64,000 nucleotides of DNA from Chryseobacterium ginsenosidimutans (GCF_024807225.1 NZ_JANUCO010000001.1:2976001-3040000); one strand, 5' to 3'; shown: positions 8,708-17,423, counted from the stretch's first letter. Notes: generated by a model from the letters alone, not told the origin. Translations and numbers: made by a program.

Positions 8708-8910
8708 CGGAATTTTATGGAATTTTTCGTGTTAAAAAGTGATAGACATTTTGGATCTATTTAATCATGAAAGACATAAAGTTTTTATTTTAAATTGAAT
8801 TTTTAAACTTAATAAATCTTTACATGGTTTTATTTAATCAGATCCTTCGACATCTCCTATTTACGTTTAATCAAAATTTAATTAAATTTACACTTCATAA
8901 AACCACAACC

Positions 8911-9480
8911 ATGAACAGACTGCGGGAACATATCGAGGCAATAACTCCAATTACGGATGAAGAATTTGAGTACATTCAAACGTTCTTTACTCTTAAAAAA
9001 GTTCGTAAAAATCAGTTTCTGATTCATGAAGGAGATGAAGTGAAACACGAATTCCTAGCTTTGGACGGAATTTATAAGGTTTTTTATATCGATGAAAGCG
9101 GTAAAGAGCACATCTTGCAGTTCGCAAAAAAGAATTGGTGGATGTCCGATTATATAGGATTTTTTAAACAAACCAATTCTAAAATGTTTGTAGAATGCCT
9201 GAAAGACGGTGAAGTAGTAAGTCTTACATTACAGGGAAGAGAAAAACTGGCTTCGGAGTTTCATAAGATGGATCATTTCTTTAGAGTGAAACTTACTAAT
9301 GGTTATATTGCCTTACAACAAAGAATAATCCTTTTATTATCGAGTACTCCTCAACAACGATATGAAGAGTTTTCAAAATTATATCCTGACCTCATCTCAC
9401 AAATTCCTAAAAAATACGTCGCAGAATATCTTGGAGTAAGCAGAGAAACGCTAAGCAGACTATACTCAAATAATAAATAA
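8911..9480 (+). CDS. Crp/Fnr family transcriptional regulator
   Basis: A 189-residue regulator from the chosen ATG (MNRLREHIEAITPITDEEF). An in-frame ATG at 8824 would add 29 residues translated from AT-rich promoter-like DNA and is less likely. The N-terminal part is a cyclic-nucleotide-binding-like barrel (KNQFLIHEGDEVKHEFLALDGIYKVFYID...KEHILQFAKKNWWMSD). The C-terminus carries a Crp-type helix-turn-helix, PKKYVAEYLGVSRETLSRLYS. No Fnr-type N-terminal Cys cluster is present, so it is not an iron-sulfur oxygen sensor; a ligand is not evident. A perfect CRP-like site lies downstream at 9709..9724. Confidence 0.9.
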   Translation: MNRLREHIEAITPITDEEFEYIQTFFTLKKVRKNQFLIHEGDEVKHEFLALDGIYKVFYIDESGKEHILQFAKKNWWMSDYIGFFKQTNSKMFVECLKDGEVVSLTLQGREKLASEFHKMDHFFRVKLTNGYIALQQRIILLLSSTPQQRYEEFSKLYPDLISQIPKKYVAEYLGVSRETLSRLYSNNK

Positions 9481-9520
9481 TCTAAATTCAGACTGAAAAT
9501 ATTTTTGTCAATATATATTA

Positions 9521-9676
9521 TTTTAAACGCAATGCCCGCAAGGTTTTATTAATCATTAATTTTTATTTTTCCGCTCGCAAAGGCTGATTGCGATTATAGC
9601 TGAGTGAAACGCCCTTGCGAACGAAAATATTTTCAAGTTTAATTAAAAAAACTTTTGCGATCATAGCGTTTAAGAT
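9521..9676. repeat. inverted-repeat element, diverged copy (CGCAA-end family)
   Basis: About 155 bp bounded by TTTTAAACGCAATG and, inverted, CATAGCGTTTAAGA. Inner arms GCCCGCAAGG and GCCCTTGCGAACG also oppose each other. The size and arm motif resemble the elements at 15338..15511 and 27351..27516. It contains no coding capacity and fills most of the 9481-9844 gap. Confidence 0.5.
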
Positions 9677-9708
9677 TTTCTTATCCTAAATTGAAGTTAA
9701 ATAGAATG

Positions 9709-9724
9709 TGTGATTCAGATCACA
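9709..9724. promoter_or_regulatory. CRP-like operator
   Basis: TGTGATTCAGATCACA fits TGTGAnnnnnnTCACA exactly and extends to GTGTGAT...ATCACAC. It lies about 60 bp upstream of a TACATTTG -7 box for the DJ-1-family gene and downstream of a Crp/Fnr gene. It is followed by seven T, so a terminator for the Crp/Fnr gene is the alternative reading. Confidence 0.5.
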
Positions 9725-9769
9725 CTTTTTTTGTGACTTCACTCCTTCTGTTGAGACATGGATTCGACA

Positions 9770-9777
9770 TACATTTG
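9770..9777 (+). promoter_or_regulatory. -7 box for the DJ-1/PfpI gene
   Basis: TACATTTG matches TAnnTTTG. A TTG at 9751..9753 is 16 nt upstream, slightly short of the usual -33 spacing. The predicted start site is near 9784, which puts the CRP-like site centre at about -67. Confidence 0.5.
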
Positions 9778-9844
9778 CTATAGAAATTAAAAACAATTTC
9801 AAAAGATCAAACAAAATATTTAATTAACTAAAAAATTTAATGTC

Positions 9845-10525
9845 ATGAATCCAAAAGTATTAATCATTGTATCCAATGCCAATTCAATCGGACCAAACCA
9901 CAGAAGAACAGGAACTTTTTTATCTGAAGTAGCGCATCCTTACGCAGAATTTGAAAAAGCAGGTTATGATGTAACATTTACAAGTTTAACAGGTGAATCG
10001 CCATTTTTAGATGCTTTAAACTTAGCCGATGATCCGGATAATTTGAAATTCTTAACAGGAAAAGGTTGGGAAGGAATGCATAATGCAGGAAAGCTATCTG
10101 ATGTAAATATTGATGATTACGACGCGGTTTTCGTTCCCGGAGGAATTGCTCCGATGGCGGATATGCCGGAAGCTCCCGAACTTAAAAAAGTTCTTGCAAG
10201 ATTTTATGACACGGGTCGCGTTGTCGGTGCGGTTTGTCACGGTCCTGTTTCTCTTTTAAATGTAAAACTGAGCGACGGAACTTATATCGTGAATGGTAAA
10301 AATATTACGTCTTTCACGACTGAAGAAGAAGATAACTACGCAAGACCGGATGTTCCTTTCGATTTGCAGACGGCTTTGACTGAGCAAGGCGCTATTTTTC
10401 ATGCAGCGGAACCTTGGTCTGCAAACAGCATTGCGGACGGAAATCTTGTAACAGGTCAGAATCCGGCTTCTGCAAAAGGTGTGGGTGAAAAAATCGTAGC
10501 TCTTTTGGAAGCTAAAAAGGCTTAA
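9845..10525 (+). CDS. type 1 glutamine amidotransferase-like (DJ-1/PfpI, Hsp31-type) protein
   Basis: A 226-residue cytosolic DJ-1/PfpI-superfamily protein of the class that includes Hsp31-like chaperones and glyoxalase III/deglycases. The nucleophile elbow GAVCHGPVSL puts Cys131-His132 in the active site, and Glu28 in SEVAHPY is the usual supporting acid. ADDPDNLKFL and VPGGIAPMADMPE fit the large-subfamily layout, with the acidic insertion FTTEEEDNYARPDVPFDLQTAL. It is the first gene of a pair with the YgiN-type monooxygenase 21 bp downstream. It has its own promoter with a CRP-like site, suggesting stress or carbonyl-linked control (inference). Confidence 0.9.
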   Translation: MNPKVLIIVSNANSIGPNHRRTGTFLSEVAHPYAEFEKAGYDVTFTSLTGESPFLDALNLADDPDNLKFLTGKGWEGMHNAGKLSDVNIDDYDAVFVPGGIAPMADMPEAPELKKVLARFYDTGRVVGAVCHGPVSLLNVKLSDGTYIVNGKNITSFTTEEEDNYARPDVPFDLQTALTEQGAIFHAAEPWSANSIADGNLVTGQNPASAKGVGEKIVALLEAKKA

Positions 10526-10546
10526 TTTAATTTTAAAATTTAAAAA

Positions 10547-10846
10547 ATGGATCAAAACGCTGTATTTGTTCACGCCAAATGGCAGGTGAAAGAAGGAAAA
10601 CTGGATGCTGTTCTTCAATTAATGAAAGAAGCCGGAGAAAAAAGCACTCAGGAAGAGGGAAATTTGTTTTATAAGCTGCATCAAAGTCAACAAGACCAGA
10701 ACACTATTGTTTTATATGAAGGCTATGTAAATGCAGATGCCGTGGAAACGCACCGGAATTCTGAACATTTCAAAAGTATCGTTTTGGAACAGGTTGTTCC
10801 GTTACTGGAAGATAGAGAAGTGATTCTTATGAATCGGTTATTTTAA
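10547..10846 (+). CDS. putative quinol monooxygenase (YgiN/ABM family)
   Basis: A 99-residue single antibiotic-biosynthesis-monooxygenase (ABM) ferredoxin-like domain: FVHAKWQVKEGKLDAVLQLMKEAGEKSTQEEGNL..YKLHQSQQDQNTIVLYEGYVNADAVETHRNSEHFKSIV. The ETHRNSEHF motif with its His is the usual active-site signature. Proteins of this size act as homodimers, with quinol or small-aromatic oxidation reported for some members. The substrate here is unknown. It is cotranscribed with the DJ-1-type gene and ends at a strong terminator. Confidence 0.85.
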   Translation: MDQNAVFVHAKWQVKEGKLDAVLQLMKEAGEKSTQEEGNLFYKLHQSQQDQNTIVLYEGYVNADAVETHRNSEHFKSIVLEQVVPLLEDREVILMNRLF

Positions 10847-10861
10847 TAGATGTTTTTAATG

Positions 10862-10897
10862 AATTTCGGGCAAACCTTTGGTTTGCCCGAAATTTTT
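10862..10897 (+). terminator. intrinsic terminator
   Basis: AATTTCGGGCAAAC / GTTTGCCCGAAATT stem with a 5-nt loop and following T-run, 16 bp after the stop at 10846. The long near-symmetric stem may also work on the minus strand. Confidence 0.85.
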
Positions 10898-10937
10898 ATA
10901 TTTGTCTAAACTGAAATATGCAAGAGCTTTTCACAGT

Positions 10938-10964
10938 GTCATCTTGAGCAAAGTCGAAGGATTT
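10938..10964. repeat. dispersed repeat (GTCATnnTGAG...TCGAAGnAT family)
   Basis: GTCATCTTGAGCAAAGTCGAAGGAT resembles the units GTCATGCTGAGGCTCTCGAAGCAT seen at 40826..40850, 40890..40930 and 40965..40992. It lies between the monooxygenase terminator and the 3' end of tssF. Confidence 0.55.
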
Positions 10965-10982
10965 TTAAAATTTAAAATCATT

Positions 10983-12866
10983 TTAATTATCCGGGAAATC
11001 CGAATCTTCATTCGTGATTTTCACAAGATATTCGATTCCGTCGATGGCTTTTAAAATAATCTGATTTCTGAGAATATTTGCCATATTTTCCCAATAAACC
11101 CTTCCGTAGAAAGAATAATTCTGCGGAATAATCTCCACCTCAACGGTTCTGATGAAACCTTCTTTCGGTTTATTGCTAATCATCGTTCCTCGCGTGACTC
11201 TTACGTCTTTCAATTCGTCTTTCAATACCATTCTGCAATAGTTTTTCACATCTTCCAGAGAAATAATTTTATCTCTCGTCGTCAAAGCGTATTTGTAAGC
11301 CTGAATGCTGTCGGTTCCTTTTTGTTCTTCCGCGCCGCCAATTGTTTCTGTCAAAAGAATCAGCATCTGTGATTTTAATTGGTTTGAAAGTTCTGTTCCG
11401 GGGCGCATATGATTTGCCAGCGTAGAATGCGTGATCCAAAATGAAGCGTAGGTATGATCTGTTTTCTCGACAGGTTCCATGATGACGTAGTTCAGCTCTT
11501 GTTTAATGCTTCTTTTCGCATTATTCACTTTCTGAACCATCGATTTCATTTTATCGGACATTTCGCTTAGAACGCCTTTCACATTATCTCGGTTTAATAA
11601 AGAAAATGCAGCAATTTCATCTCTCGTTAATTCCAGAACATTCGCGATCATATCGACTGCATTTCTGTTGGTGAAACGCTCCATTCCGCCTTTTCTTACG
11701 GTGTACAATCCTTTTCGTAAATCATCATTTGGCGTAAAAGGAATTTCGGTGTATCGTCTTCCGTCTCCGTCCTGAACCTCATCAACGTATAAAAAATGTT
11801 CGCCTTCATCGGTTACGAGAGGAATATTATTTCCCATAATGTCTAAACTGTATTCCGTTTTCTTCCAACCTCGGTTATAAATCGGAAAAGCATTTAATAC
11901 AAAAGAAAAATTATCTAAAATCTCAGCCGAAAACTGTGGTGGAAACTCGAAAGTCAGCCATAAATAACGCTTTCCGTCGATATATTTTGTAATTTCTTCT
12001 TTATAATCAACAAAATCCAGATTTTCGGGAAGCTTTCCGTGTTCTGAAAATAAGGAATTTGAAATCCCGCTTACTTCGATAAATTTATGATTATAAATAC
12101 TTTTTACATCTTCAATCAGTTTATTTTGAATGGATTGTTCACGGAACATCTGTTCGTATCCATCGGCTTGTGTATTTTTATAATAGGTTAAACCTTCTTT
12201 TATAAATAACGGATTTCCATTGCTTGAAACCGTGATGTAAGGCAACAATTTATAGGTAAAATCCAAATGTTCAAACGCCGGATTTGAGCAATAAATACTT
12301 AAATTTTTAGGAAAAGTTTCATTTGAATATTTTGTAACATCAATTCCGATCGTTACTTTTCTGTAATCTTCCGGTTTTCCCTGAAATCTTGCAATAGGAA
12401 TTTTATTAAGCCTGTCATCAACGCTGTAGCAAGTATTTCCTACAAACATAATGGAAGTCTGAACTTTATTAATTCTGACATTCCCAATCGGCGTAAAAGG
12501 AATATTGATTTGTTTATCCGACTCCGATTTTATCGTGGAAGTCATCTGTTTTCTGAAAAAGAATTCTGTGTGCTCCAGTAAAATTTCAGATGATTCGTAA
12601 GGCTGCGTAAATGCGATTGCGTGAGACGGAATCGGGTGTGTATAAATGGAAGGCGTCAATAATTTTGCCAGCTTTTCTAAAATTCTGGCGTTGACGGTTT
12701 GTATTTCGTTATTCGCTTTGAAAACTTCTGTGCTGAATGCATCGATCAATAATTTAACGAAAGGATCAAGCGATTGCGGACTTTTCAATCCCCAAACTTT
12801 GGTCGCATTCTGAAGCATTCTTGCTTTTACGGATTCTTTGGAATATATATTTTGGTCTAAGTTCAT
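10983..12866 (-). CDS. tssF: type VI secretion baseplate subunit TssF
   Basis: A 627-residue protein recognisable as the VasA/ImpG (TssF) wedge component of the type VI secretion baseplate. The N-terminus has MNLDQNIYSKESVKARMLQNATKVWG, then FVKLLIDAFSTEVFKANNEIQTVNARILEKLAKLLTPS, the conserved TssF opening. The C-terminus carries EIPQNYSFYGRVYWENMANILRNQIILKAID. The divergence fits the Bacteroidota subtype (T6SS-iii). It lies 25 bp downstream of tssE. No other tss genes (sheath, Hcp, VgrG, ClpV) lie in the window, so the rest of the machine must be elsewhere. Confidence 0.85.
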   Translation of the reverse strand: MNLDQNIYSKESVKARMLQNATKVWGLKSPQSLDPFVKLLIDAFSTEVFKANNEIQTVNARILEKLAKLLTPSIYTHPIPSHAIAFTQPYESSEILLEHTEFFFRKQMTSTIKSESDKQINIPFTPIGNVRINKVQTSIMFVGNTCYSVDDRLNKIPIARFQGKPEDYRKVTIGIDVTKYSNETFPKNLSIYCSNPAFEHLDFTYKLLPYITVSSNGNPLFIKEGLTYYKNTQADGYEQMFREQSIQNKLIEDVKSIYNHKFIEVSGISNSLFSEHGKLPENLDFVDYKEEITKYIDGKRYLWLTFEFPPQFSAEILDNFSFVLNAFPIYNRGWKKTEYSLDIMGNNIPLVTDEGEHFLYVDEVQDGDGRRYTEIPFTPNDDLRKGLYTVRKGGMERFTNRNAVDMIANVLELTRDEIAAFSLLNRDNVKGVLSEMSDKMKSMVQKVNNAKRSIKQELNYVIMEPVEKTDHTYASFWITHSTLANHMRPGTELSNQLKSQMLILLTETIGGAEEQKGTDSIQAYKYALTTRDKIISLEDVKNYCRMVLKDELKDVRVTRGTMISNKPKEGFIRTVEVEIIPQNYSFYGRVYWENMANILRNQIILKAIDGIEYLVKITNEDSDFPDN

Positions 12867-12891
12867 AAGTTTTGGTTACAGTTTAAAGGAA

Positions 12892-13332
12892 TTAATCGAT
12901 CGACATCGGGCTCAGAAACAGCTCTGTAGAAAAGCTGAAACGTTCTCCCGAATCTTCCATTTTGGCATTGATTCCGATTCTTACTTTCTTTTTGATTTCG
13001 GTATGTTCTTTTGTGTCGTAGTTGTGCTCTACAATCTGGATGTATGCTTCAATCTGCGGCTGAACAATTCGGGGTTCGTATTCCTGTATCTGTCTTTTTA
13101 AACTTTTTATGAAAACATTTTCCCAAACGGCGCTTGTAACTCCGTTATCGAATTCGAGATTCCAAACGTCGTTTCCGTAATTTTCATCATATCTGTTTTC
13201 GCCTTTTTTTGTTGTGATCAGCAACATAATGTTGTGGGCAATACTTTCACCCATGTCGCAGGTGTCTATACTTCCACCCTCCGTCATTAATGTTGATGGT
13301 ACAAAAGGCATTCTGTAATTTGGTGTGTCCAT
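12892..13332 (-). CDS. tssE: type VI secretion baseplate subunit TssE (gp25-like)
   Basis: A 146-residue GPW/gp25-domain protein, the lysozyme-like-fold wedge subunit of the T6SS baseplate without lysozyme activity. Typical features are SIAHNIMLLITTKKGENRYDENYGNDVW, the strongly conserved core, and the helix SAVWENVFIKSLKRQIQEYEPRI. The C-terminal strand region is VRIGINAKMEDSGERFSFSTELFLSP. It is the first gene of a two-gene unit with tssF. Phage-tail gp25 is the alternative, but the neighbour makes T6SS the better call. Confidence 0.85.
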   Translation of the reverse strand: MDTPNYRMPFVPSTLMTEGGSIDTCDMGESIAHNIMLLITTKKGENRYDENYGNDVWNLEFDNGVTSAVWENVFIKSLKRQIQEYEPRIVQPQIEAYIQIVEHNYDTKEHTEIKKKVRIGINAKMEDSGERFSFSTELFLSPMSID

Positions 13333-13509
13333 GATTCAGCTTCTTTATTTTTACTTCATAGTATGGTTTGTGTAAACGAAATACCAAATTAAGCATTTTC
13401 AAATAATAAAATGTTATATGAAATTAAATTATGCGAAAGTATTGTGTAAATGTTTTGAGAACTTACATTTCTAATACTATTTATTTTTTATTGACGTTTA
13501 ATTTTTAGC

Positions 13510-13660
13510 GATGTCCTGCTAAGGCTCTCGAAGCATCTTTAAGTTTCCATAAAGTTTGTCGTTCCGTAGCAATTCAGGCGCGAATCTTTTCTTATTACTT
13601 TCTAAATACTGTGCTTAGATTCCTATGGGAATGACAAACTCTGTGTTATTTCCCAGTGTT
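13510..13660. repeat. composite of dispersed repeats in the tssE-APC gap
   Basis: A unit with AAGGCTCTCGAAGCATCTTT (13521..13540) belongs to the TCGAAGCAT repeat family. An imperfect inverted pair follows, AGTTTGTCGTTCCGTAG and, inverted, ATTCCTATGGGAATGACAAACT, spanning about 13552..13642. No gene is visible from 13333 to 13678. Confidence 0.5.
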
Positions 13661-13678
13661 GAAATGAATGACAACTTT

Positions 13679-13771
13679 CTAGCCCCGATTGTAGCGACAT
13701 CCTTTTTTTGCGCTGGATAAAAGCGTTGGCAAAAAAGATACAGTGGAAAGCGGGAAACAGCTCCAAAAAAA
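13679..13771. repeat. structured repeat with conserved ends and variable central hairpin, copy 1
   Basis: It begins CTAGCCCCGATTGTAGC and ends GTGGAAAGCGGGAAACAGCTCC followed by an A-run. The same ends bound the element at 39069..39186, while the centres differ. Here the centre is a T-rich hairpin (CCTTTTTTTGCGCT ... AAGCGTTGGCAAAAAAG). The frameshifted permease frame reads through it. Confidence 0.65.
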
Positions 13772-13802
13772 ATGAATAATAAATAATTGGTAATGAGTAA
13801 TA

Positions 13803-13833
13803 AAAAAGCTGCCCGACTCAGTCAGACAGCTTT
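13803..13833 (-). terminator. intrinsic terminator of the APC permease gene
   Basis: On the minus strand AAAAGCTGTCTGAC pairs with GTCGGGCAGCTTTT, with a wobble, and is followed by T-rich DNA. It begins 6 bp after the restored stop at 13840..13842, which supports that stop as the true gene end. Confidence 0.8.
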
Positions 13834-13839
13834 TGAAAT

Positions 13840-15256
13840 TTATTCTTCTATTTTCTTGTTTCGATTGATAAAATAATAGACCGGAAGTCCGAGCAGAAAC
13901 CATTACGAATCCTGGCCAAGTGTACTGTTGTTTGTAAATTAAAAGTAAAATACAGAAACCTGTTCCGATTAATAAATAAATGATGGGTGTAACCGGATAT
14001 AACCAGGTTTTGTAAGGTCTTTCTAAATTCGGTTGTTTTATCCTTAAATAAATAACTCCGAAAACCGTAATCATGTAAAATAATACGATTACGAATGAGA
14101 TCATATCTAAAAGATTGCCGTATTGACCGCTTAAACATAGGATAGAAGCCCAAAGTCCCTGCATCCATAGTGCATTGGCGGGAACTTCGTTTTTGTTGTT
14201 TTTTTCGGCTTGTTTGAAGAACATTCCGTCTTTTGCCATGGTTTGGAAAACCCTTGCTCCTGCTAAAATTAATCCGTTGTTACATCCGAAAGTAGAAACC
14301 ATTACCAAAACAGCGATAATCACCGTTCCTGCGCTTCCGAAAATAAAGTGCGAAGCTGCAACCGCTACCCGATCATTTTCTGCAAAGGCGATCGAGTCTC
14401 TGTCTAAAGCATTTAAATACACATAATTCACGGCGATATATAAAATCATTACGGCTGTAGTTCCGTAGATCATTGATTTTACAACGTTTTTCTTTGGGTT
14501 TTCAATTTCACCCGACACGAAAGTTACACTTTCCCAAGCTACAGAACTGAAAACAGAACCAACCATTGCTGCAGCAATTCCACCAAGCAAAGTCATTCCA
14601 CCGATGGGTTCCCAACCTTCTTTCAGGAAATTCCCAAGATCATCTTTTTTAAGGTTATTAAAAGAATCATATCCTAAACTGAAATTTTCAGCCAAATGAG
14701 AAAAATCAACCAAAATAAATCCGGCAGCAATTAAGCCTATTATGGCGATGATTTTAGAACCCGTAAAAACATTCTGTAATATTTTACCGCTTTCTACTCC
14801 TCTTGTGTTAAGTTGCGTCAATAAAATGATAGTACCGATCGCTAAAATCTGAATCCATGTAATTTTAAATTCTCCACTCTGGAAAATGGGAGCTGCATCA
14901 TTTAAAGCAGGAACCAAATAGGCTGTAAATTTTCCGAAAGCCATGGCAACTGCTGCAATTGTTCCTGTCTGGATCACCGTAAACAATCCCCATCCGTAAA
15001 GGAAGCCCATCTTTTTACCGAAGATTTCTTTAAGATAAGTGTATTGTCCGCCCGCTTTTGGAAACAATGCTGAAAGCTCGCCATAACTGATTGCCGCAGC
15101 AACGGTCATAATTCCTGTGATTATCCAAACGACGATCAACCAGTATCCTGAACCGAGATTTCGCATCATATCGGCGCTTACAATGAAAATTCCACTACCG
15201 ATCATTGACCCCATTACGAGCATAATGGCGTCCCAAAGTTTTAATTTTTTTTGCAT
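13840..15256 (-). pseudogene. APC-family amino acid permease, frameshifted near the C-terminus
   Basis: Inner-membrane amino acid/polyamine transporter with the APC opening LKLWDAIMLVMGSMIGSGIFIVSADM and about 12 hydrophobic segments. The frame is intact until QYTWPGFVMV, then at GAAAC (plus strand 13896..13900) shifts into unrelated sequence (SARTSGLLFYQSK...) that runs through a repeat to 13679. Removing one base of the TTT triplet restores LLGLPVYYFINRNKKIEE and a stop at 13840, right before a terminator. Only the last ~18 residues are affected, so even a real frameshift might leave a working carrier. The same word is shifted in three other genes here, which favours sequence error. Substrate is unknown. 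Confidence 0.8.
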
Positions 15257-15337
15257 AGTTGAGTATAGGCCTCAAATATAAATAAATATAAGATTGATTT
15301 TTTATTTTGTTGAAATTAAGGAAGAGAATTCTTTGTT

Positions 15338-15511
15338 GGAAATCGCAAAGATGCAAAGGTTTTTAATATTCAGATTGTTTTTAAGGCGCAAGAAAATCAA
15401 GATTTTCAGCAAATATTTACTACAAAAAAGCTTTACAAATTTTATCACCGAAAAATCTTTGCGCATTTAAAACAGTTTATTTTATGATAATTTGCGCCTT
15501 TGCGATTTACC
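15338..15511. repeat. MITE-like inverted-repeat element (CGCAAAG ends)
   Basis: About 174 bp bounded by GGAAATCGCAAAGATGCAAA and, inverted, TTTGCGCCTTTGCGATTTACC. A nested inner pair is TTTTTAAGGCGCAAGA and, inverted, ATCTTTGCGCATTTAAAA. No transposase is present. It resembles 27351..27516 in size and arm motif. It occupies most of the gap from 15257 to 15637. Confidence 0.6.
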
Positions 15512-15614
15512 AAGAAGAAAAAATTCAATATTTATTTAAAATGAATGTAAGCACGATAAAACCTCACCTGTTTTTTATCAAGTTTTTACCTATTTCTGAT
15601 TCAATAATTATTAG

Positions 15615-15622
15615 TAATTTTG
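15615..15622 (+). promoter_or_regulatory. -7 box for the DUF4920 gene
   Basis: TAATTTTG fits TAnnTTTG exactly and sits 15 bp ahead of the ATG at 15638. It overlaps the alternative TTG start at 15620, arguing for the ATG as the true start. Confidence 0.5.
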
Positions 15623-15637
15623 GAAAAAATAGTAATA

Positions 15638-16147
15638 ATGAAATTCAAGGCGATATTATTTGCAGTAGCGGTAAGTGCATCCACTTTAGCTTTTGCCCAG
15701 GAAACTAAAAAATTCGGACCTCCTGCAGGAAATGCATTGGTAGGTGATACATACGGAAGTGCTGTAGCTTCAGGAACAGAATCTAAAGCGATCTCAGTAG
15801 ATAAATTAAGCAAAAAGCTTAAAAAAGACAATAAAAAAGTAGAAAACGTAGCGGTAAAAGGAAAAGTAACAGACGTTTGCGATAAAAAAGGATGTTGGTT
15901 GACGATCCAAACTGAAGACAATTCTCAGTTTTTCGTGAAAATGAAAGATTATGCTTTCTTCGTTCCGACGGCTTTGAAAGGTAAAACTGTTGTTTTAGAC
16001 GGAACCGCTGAAAGAAAAGTAACTTCTATCGACGAGCAAAAACATTATGCTGAAGATGCTAAAAAACCTCAAGCTGAAATCGATGCGATCACGACTCCGA
16101 AAGAAGAAATCAGATTTGTAGCGAACGGAATTAAAGTAGTGAACTAA
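15638..16147 (+). CDS. DUF4920 domain-containing secreted protein
   Basis: A 169-residue exported protein with signal peptide MKFKAILFAVAVSASTLAFAQ. The mature part contains VAVKGKVTDVCDKKGCWLTIQTEDNSQFFVKMKDYAFFVP, an OB-fold-like segment with a CDKKGCW motif typical of DUF4920. The paired Cys could bind metal or form a disulfide (inference). An upstream in-frame TTG at 15620 would add six residues but lies in the -7 promoter box, so ATG 15638 is used. It is monocistronic and ends at a terminator shared with the convergent M14 gene. Confidence 0.82.
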   Translation: MKFKAILFAVAVSASTLAFAQETKKFGPPAGNALVGDTYGSAVASGTESKAISVDKLSKKLKKDNKKVENVAVKGKVTDVCDKKGCWLTIQTEDNSQFFVKMKDYAFFVPTALKGKTVVLDGTAERKVTSIDEQKHYAEDAKKPQAEIDAITTPKEEIRFVANGIKVVN

Positions 16148-16222
16148 TTTTTTTGTCATTATGAATAAAGGGAAGAATCTTTTTAAATTTCTCCTTTCTT
16201 CGCAATAACATTTATACAAAAC

Positions 16223-16254
16223 AAAAGCGGAACATTTCAATTGGTTCCGCTTTT
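16223..16254. terminator. bidirectional intrinsic terminator
   Basis: AAAAGCGGAAC / GTTCCGCTTTT with a 10-nt loop lies between the convergent genes ending at 16147 (+) and 16261 (-). Confidence 0.85.
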
Positions 16255-16260
16255 TTATTT

Positions 16261-17370
16261 TTAGTCTTCTATTTTGAAATTTACTTCTGCATCAAGTTTC
16301 GGATATTTATTTGCCGAAACAAATTTCTTTCCGGTACAGTCGATTTCCAGCCAGCCTTTCTTTTGCTTTACATCTCCTACTTCCATTACAAAAGGAACAA
16401 AAGATATTTCGTCTTTTCCTTCTTCCCTCATTTCTCTGTATTGAACGGCGACATCCAAAATACATTCGTGATCGGTATTTAATTTTACATTTCTATAAAC
16501 GATATCGTAATGCGTTTCTCTGTTTTCAGGAATATCGAGATATGTTTCCCAACCTTCAATATCAGAATTTAATTTGCGGATTGCTTTCAATGCATAATAC
16601 AATGCGATCGTATAATATTTTCTCGTTCCTTTTCTCGTATAGTCGTCTACAAAATGTCCGCCTTCAAAAAGAATCGTCGGCATTCCGGCTTTGATGAAAT
16701 TATCGCCAGTAGAAGTCGGATAAAATTCATCAGAATATCTCCCGATCTGATTGGGGATTAATTCCTTCAAATGATTATACACTTCCGCAATTACCGCCAT
16801 ACATTTTTTGCGGTTATCCGTAACTGTTCTTTCGTAATCTTCGGACGGCGCCAAAAAAGAAAGTGTCGCCGGATGAATTCCGTCTGTTGTAAAAATTGTT
16901 CTCTGCTCGTGAAGATTTAGAGCATAATCATATTTTTTTGAAGCGGCCGCACTTTTCAGGAATTTTATCTCCTTACTCGATTCGTTGTGGAAGTCTCTGT
17001 TCAAATCGATATCGACTGCGTTCAGTCTTGTCCATCTTTCCGAACCGTCGGGATTTAACATAAAAATAAAATCGAGCTTTATCTTAGTCAATAATTCTTC
17101 CTTCAATTCCGGAGCTTTATCTAGAGTCATCAGCAAATCGAGCATCGCATGCGTTGCGTTCGATTCGTTTCCGTGCATTTGCGACCACGCAAGAATATTT
17201 ATGTCTCCGGTTCCGACTGTCAATTTAAAAATAGGTTTTTCTAAATACGATTTTCCGATCTCCTGAATATGATCGCTGAGATTTGTCTGTAAGTAAGAAA
17301 ATAATTTTTCAGGAGAAATATAACGATTTGGGAAATCGAGGTTCTGCTGATAAAGCTGTTCAAAGTTCAT
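16261..17370 (-). CDS. M14 family zinc carboxypeptidase
   Basis: A 369-residue metallopeptidase. Zinc ligands are His66 and Glu69 in SQMHGNES (HxxE), plus the later His in YALNLHEQR. The substrate-binding segment is FMLNPDGSERWTRLNAVDIDLNRD, and FEGGHF near residue 238 supplies the usual catalytic Glu region. There is no signal peptide, so it is probably cytoplasmic, unlike secreted carboxypeptidases. The C-terminal ~90 residues are extra to the peptidase core. It stands alone; upstream is the 835-bp gap with operator-like repeats. The exact peptide substrate is unknown. Confidence 0.88.
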   Translation of the reverse strand: MNFEQLYQQNLDFPNRYISPEKLFSYLQTNLSDHIQEIGKSYLEKPIFKLTVGTGDINILAWSQMHGNESNATHAMLDLLMTLDKAPELKEELLTKIKLDFIFMLNPDGSERWTRLNAVDIDLNRDFHNESSKEIKFLKSAAASKKYDYALNLHEQRTIFTTDGIHPATLSFLAPSEDYERTVTDNRKKCMAVIAEVYNHLKELIPNQIGRYSDEFYPTSTGDNFIKAGMPTILFEGGHFVDDYTRKGTRKYYTIALYYALKAIRKLNSDIEGWETYLDIPENRETHYDIVYRNVKLNTDHECILDVAVQYREMREEGKDEISFVPFVMEVGDVKQKKGWLEIDCTGKKFVSANKYPKLDAEVNFKIED

Positions 17371-17423
17371 TGTTTGCTAGTTTACAAGAGTCAAATTTAA
17401 TGATTTTTTGAGGAAAAATAAAA

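Noticed and set aside
13848..14168. 106-codon minus-strand frame inside the permease gene
   Set aside because: Out of phase with the permease helices; no independent signal.
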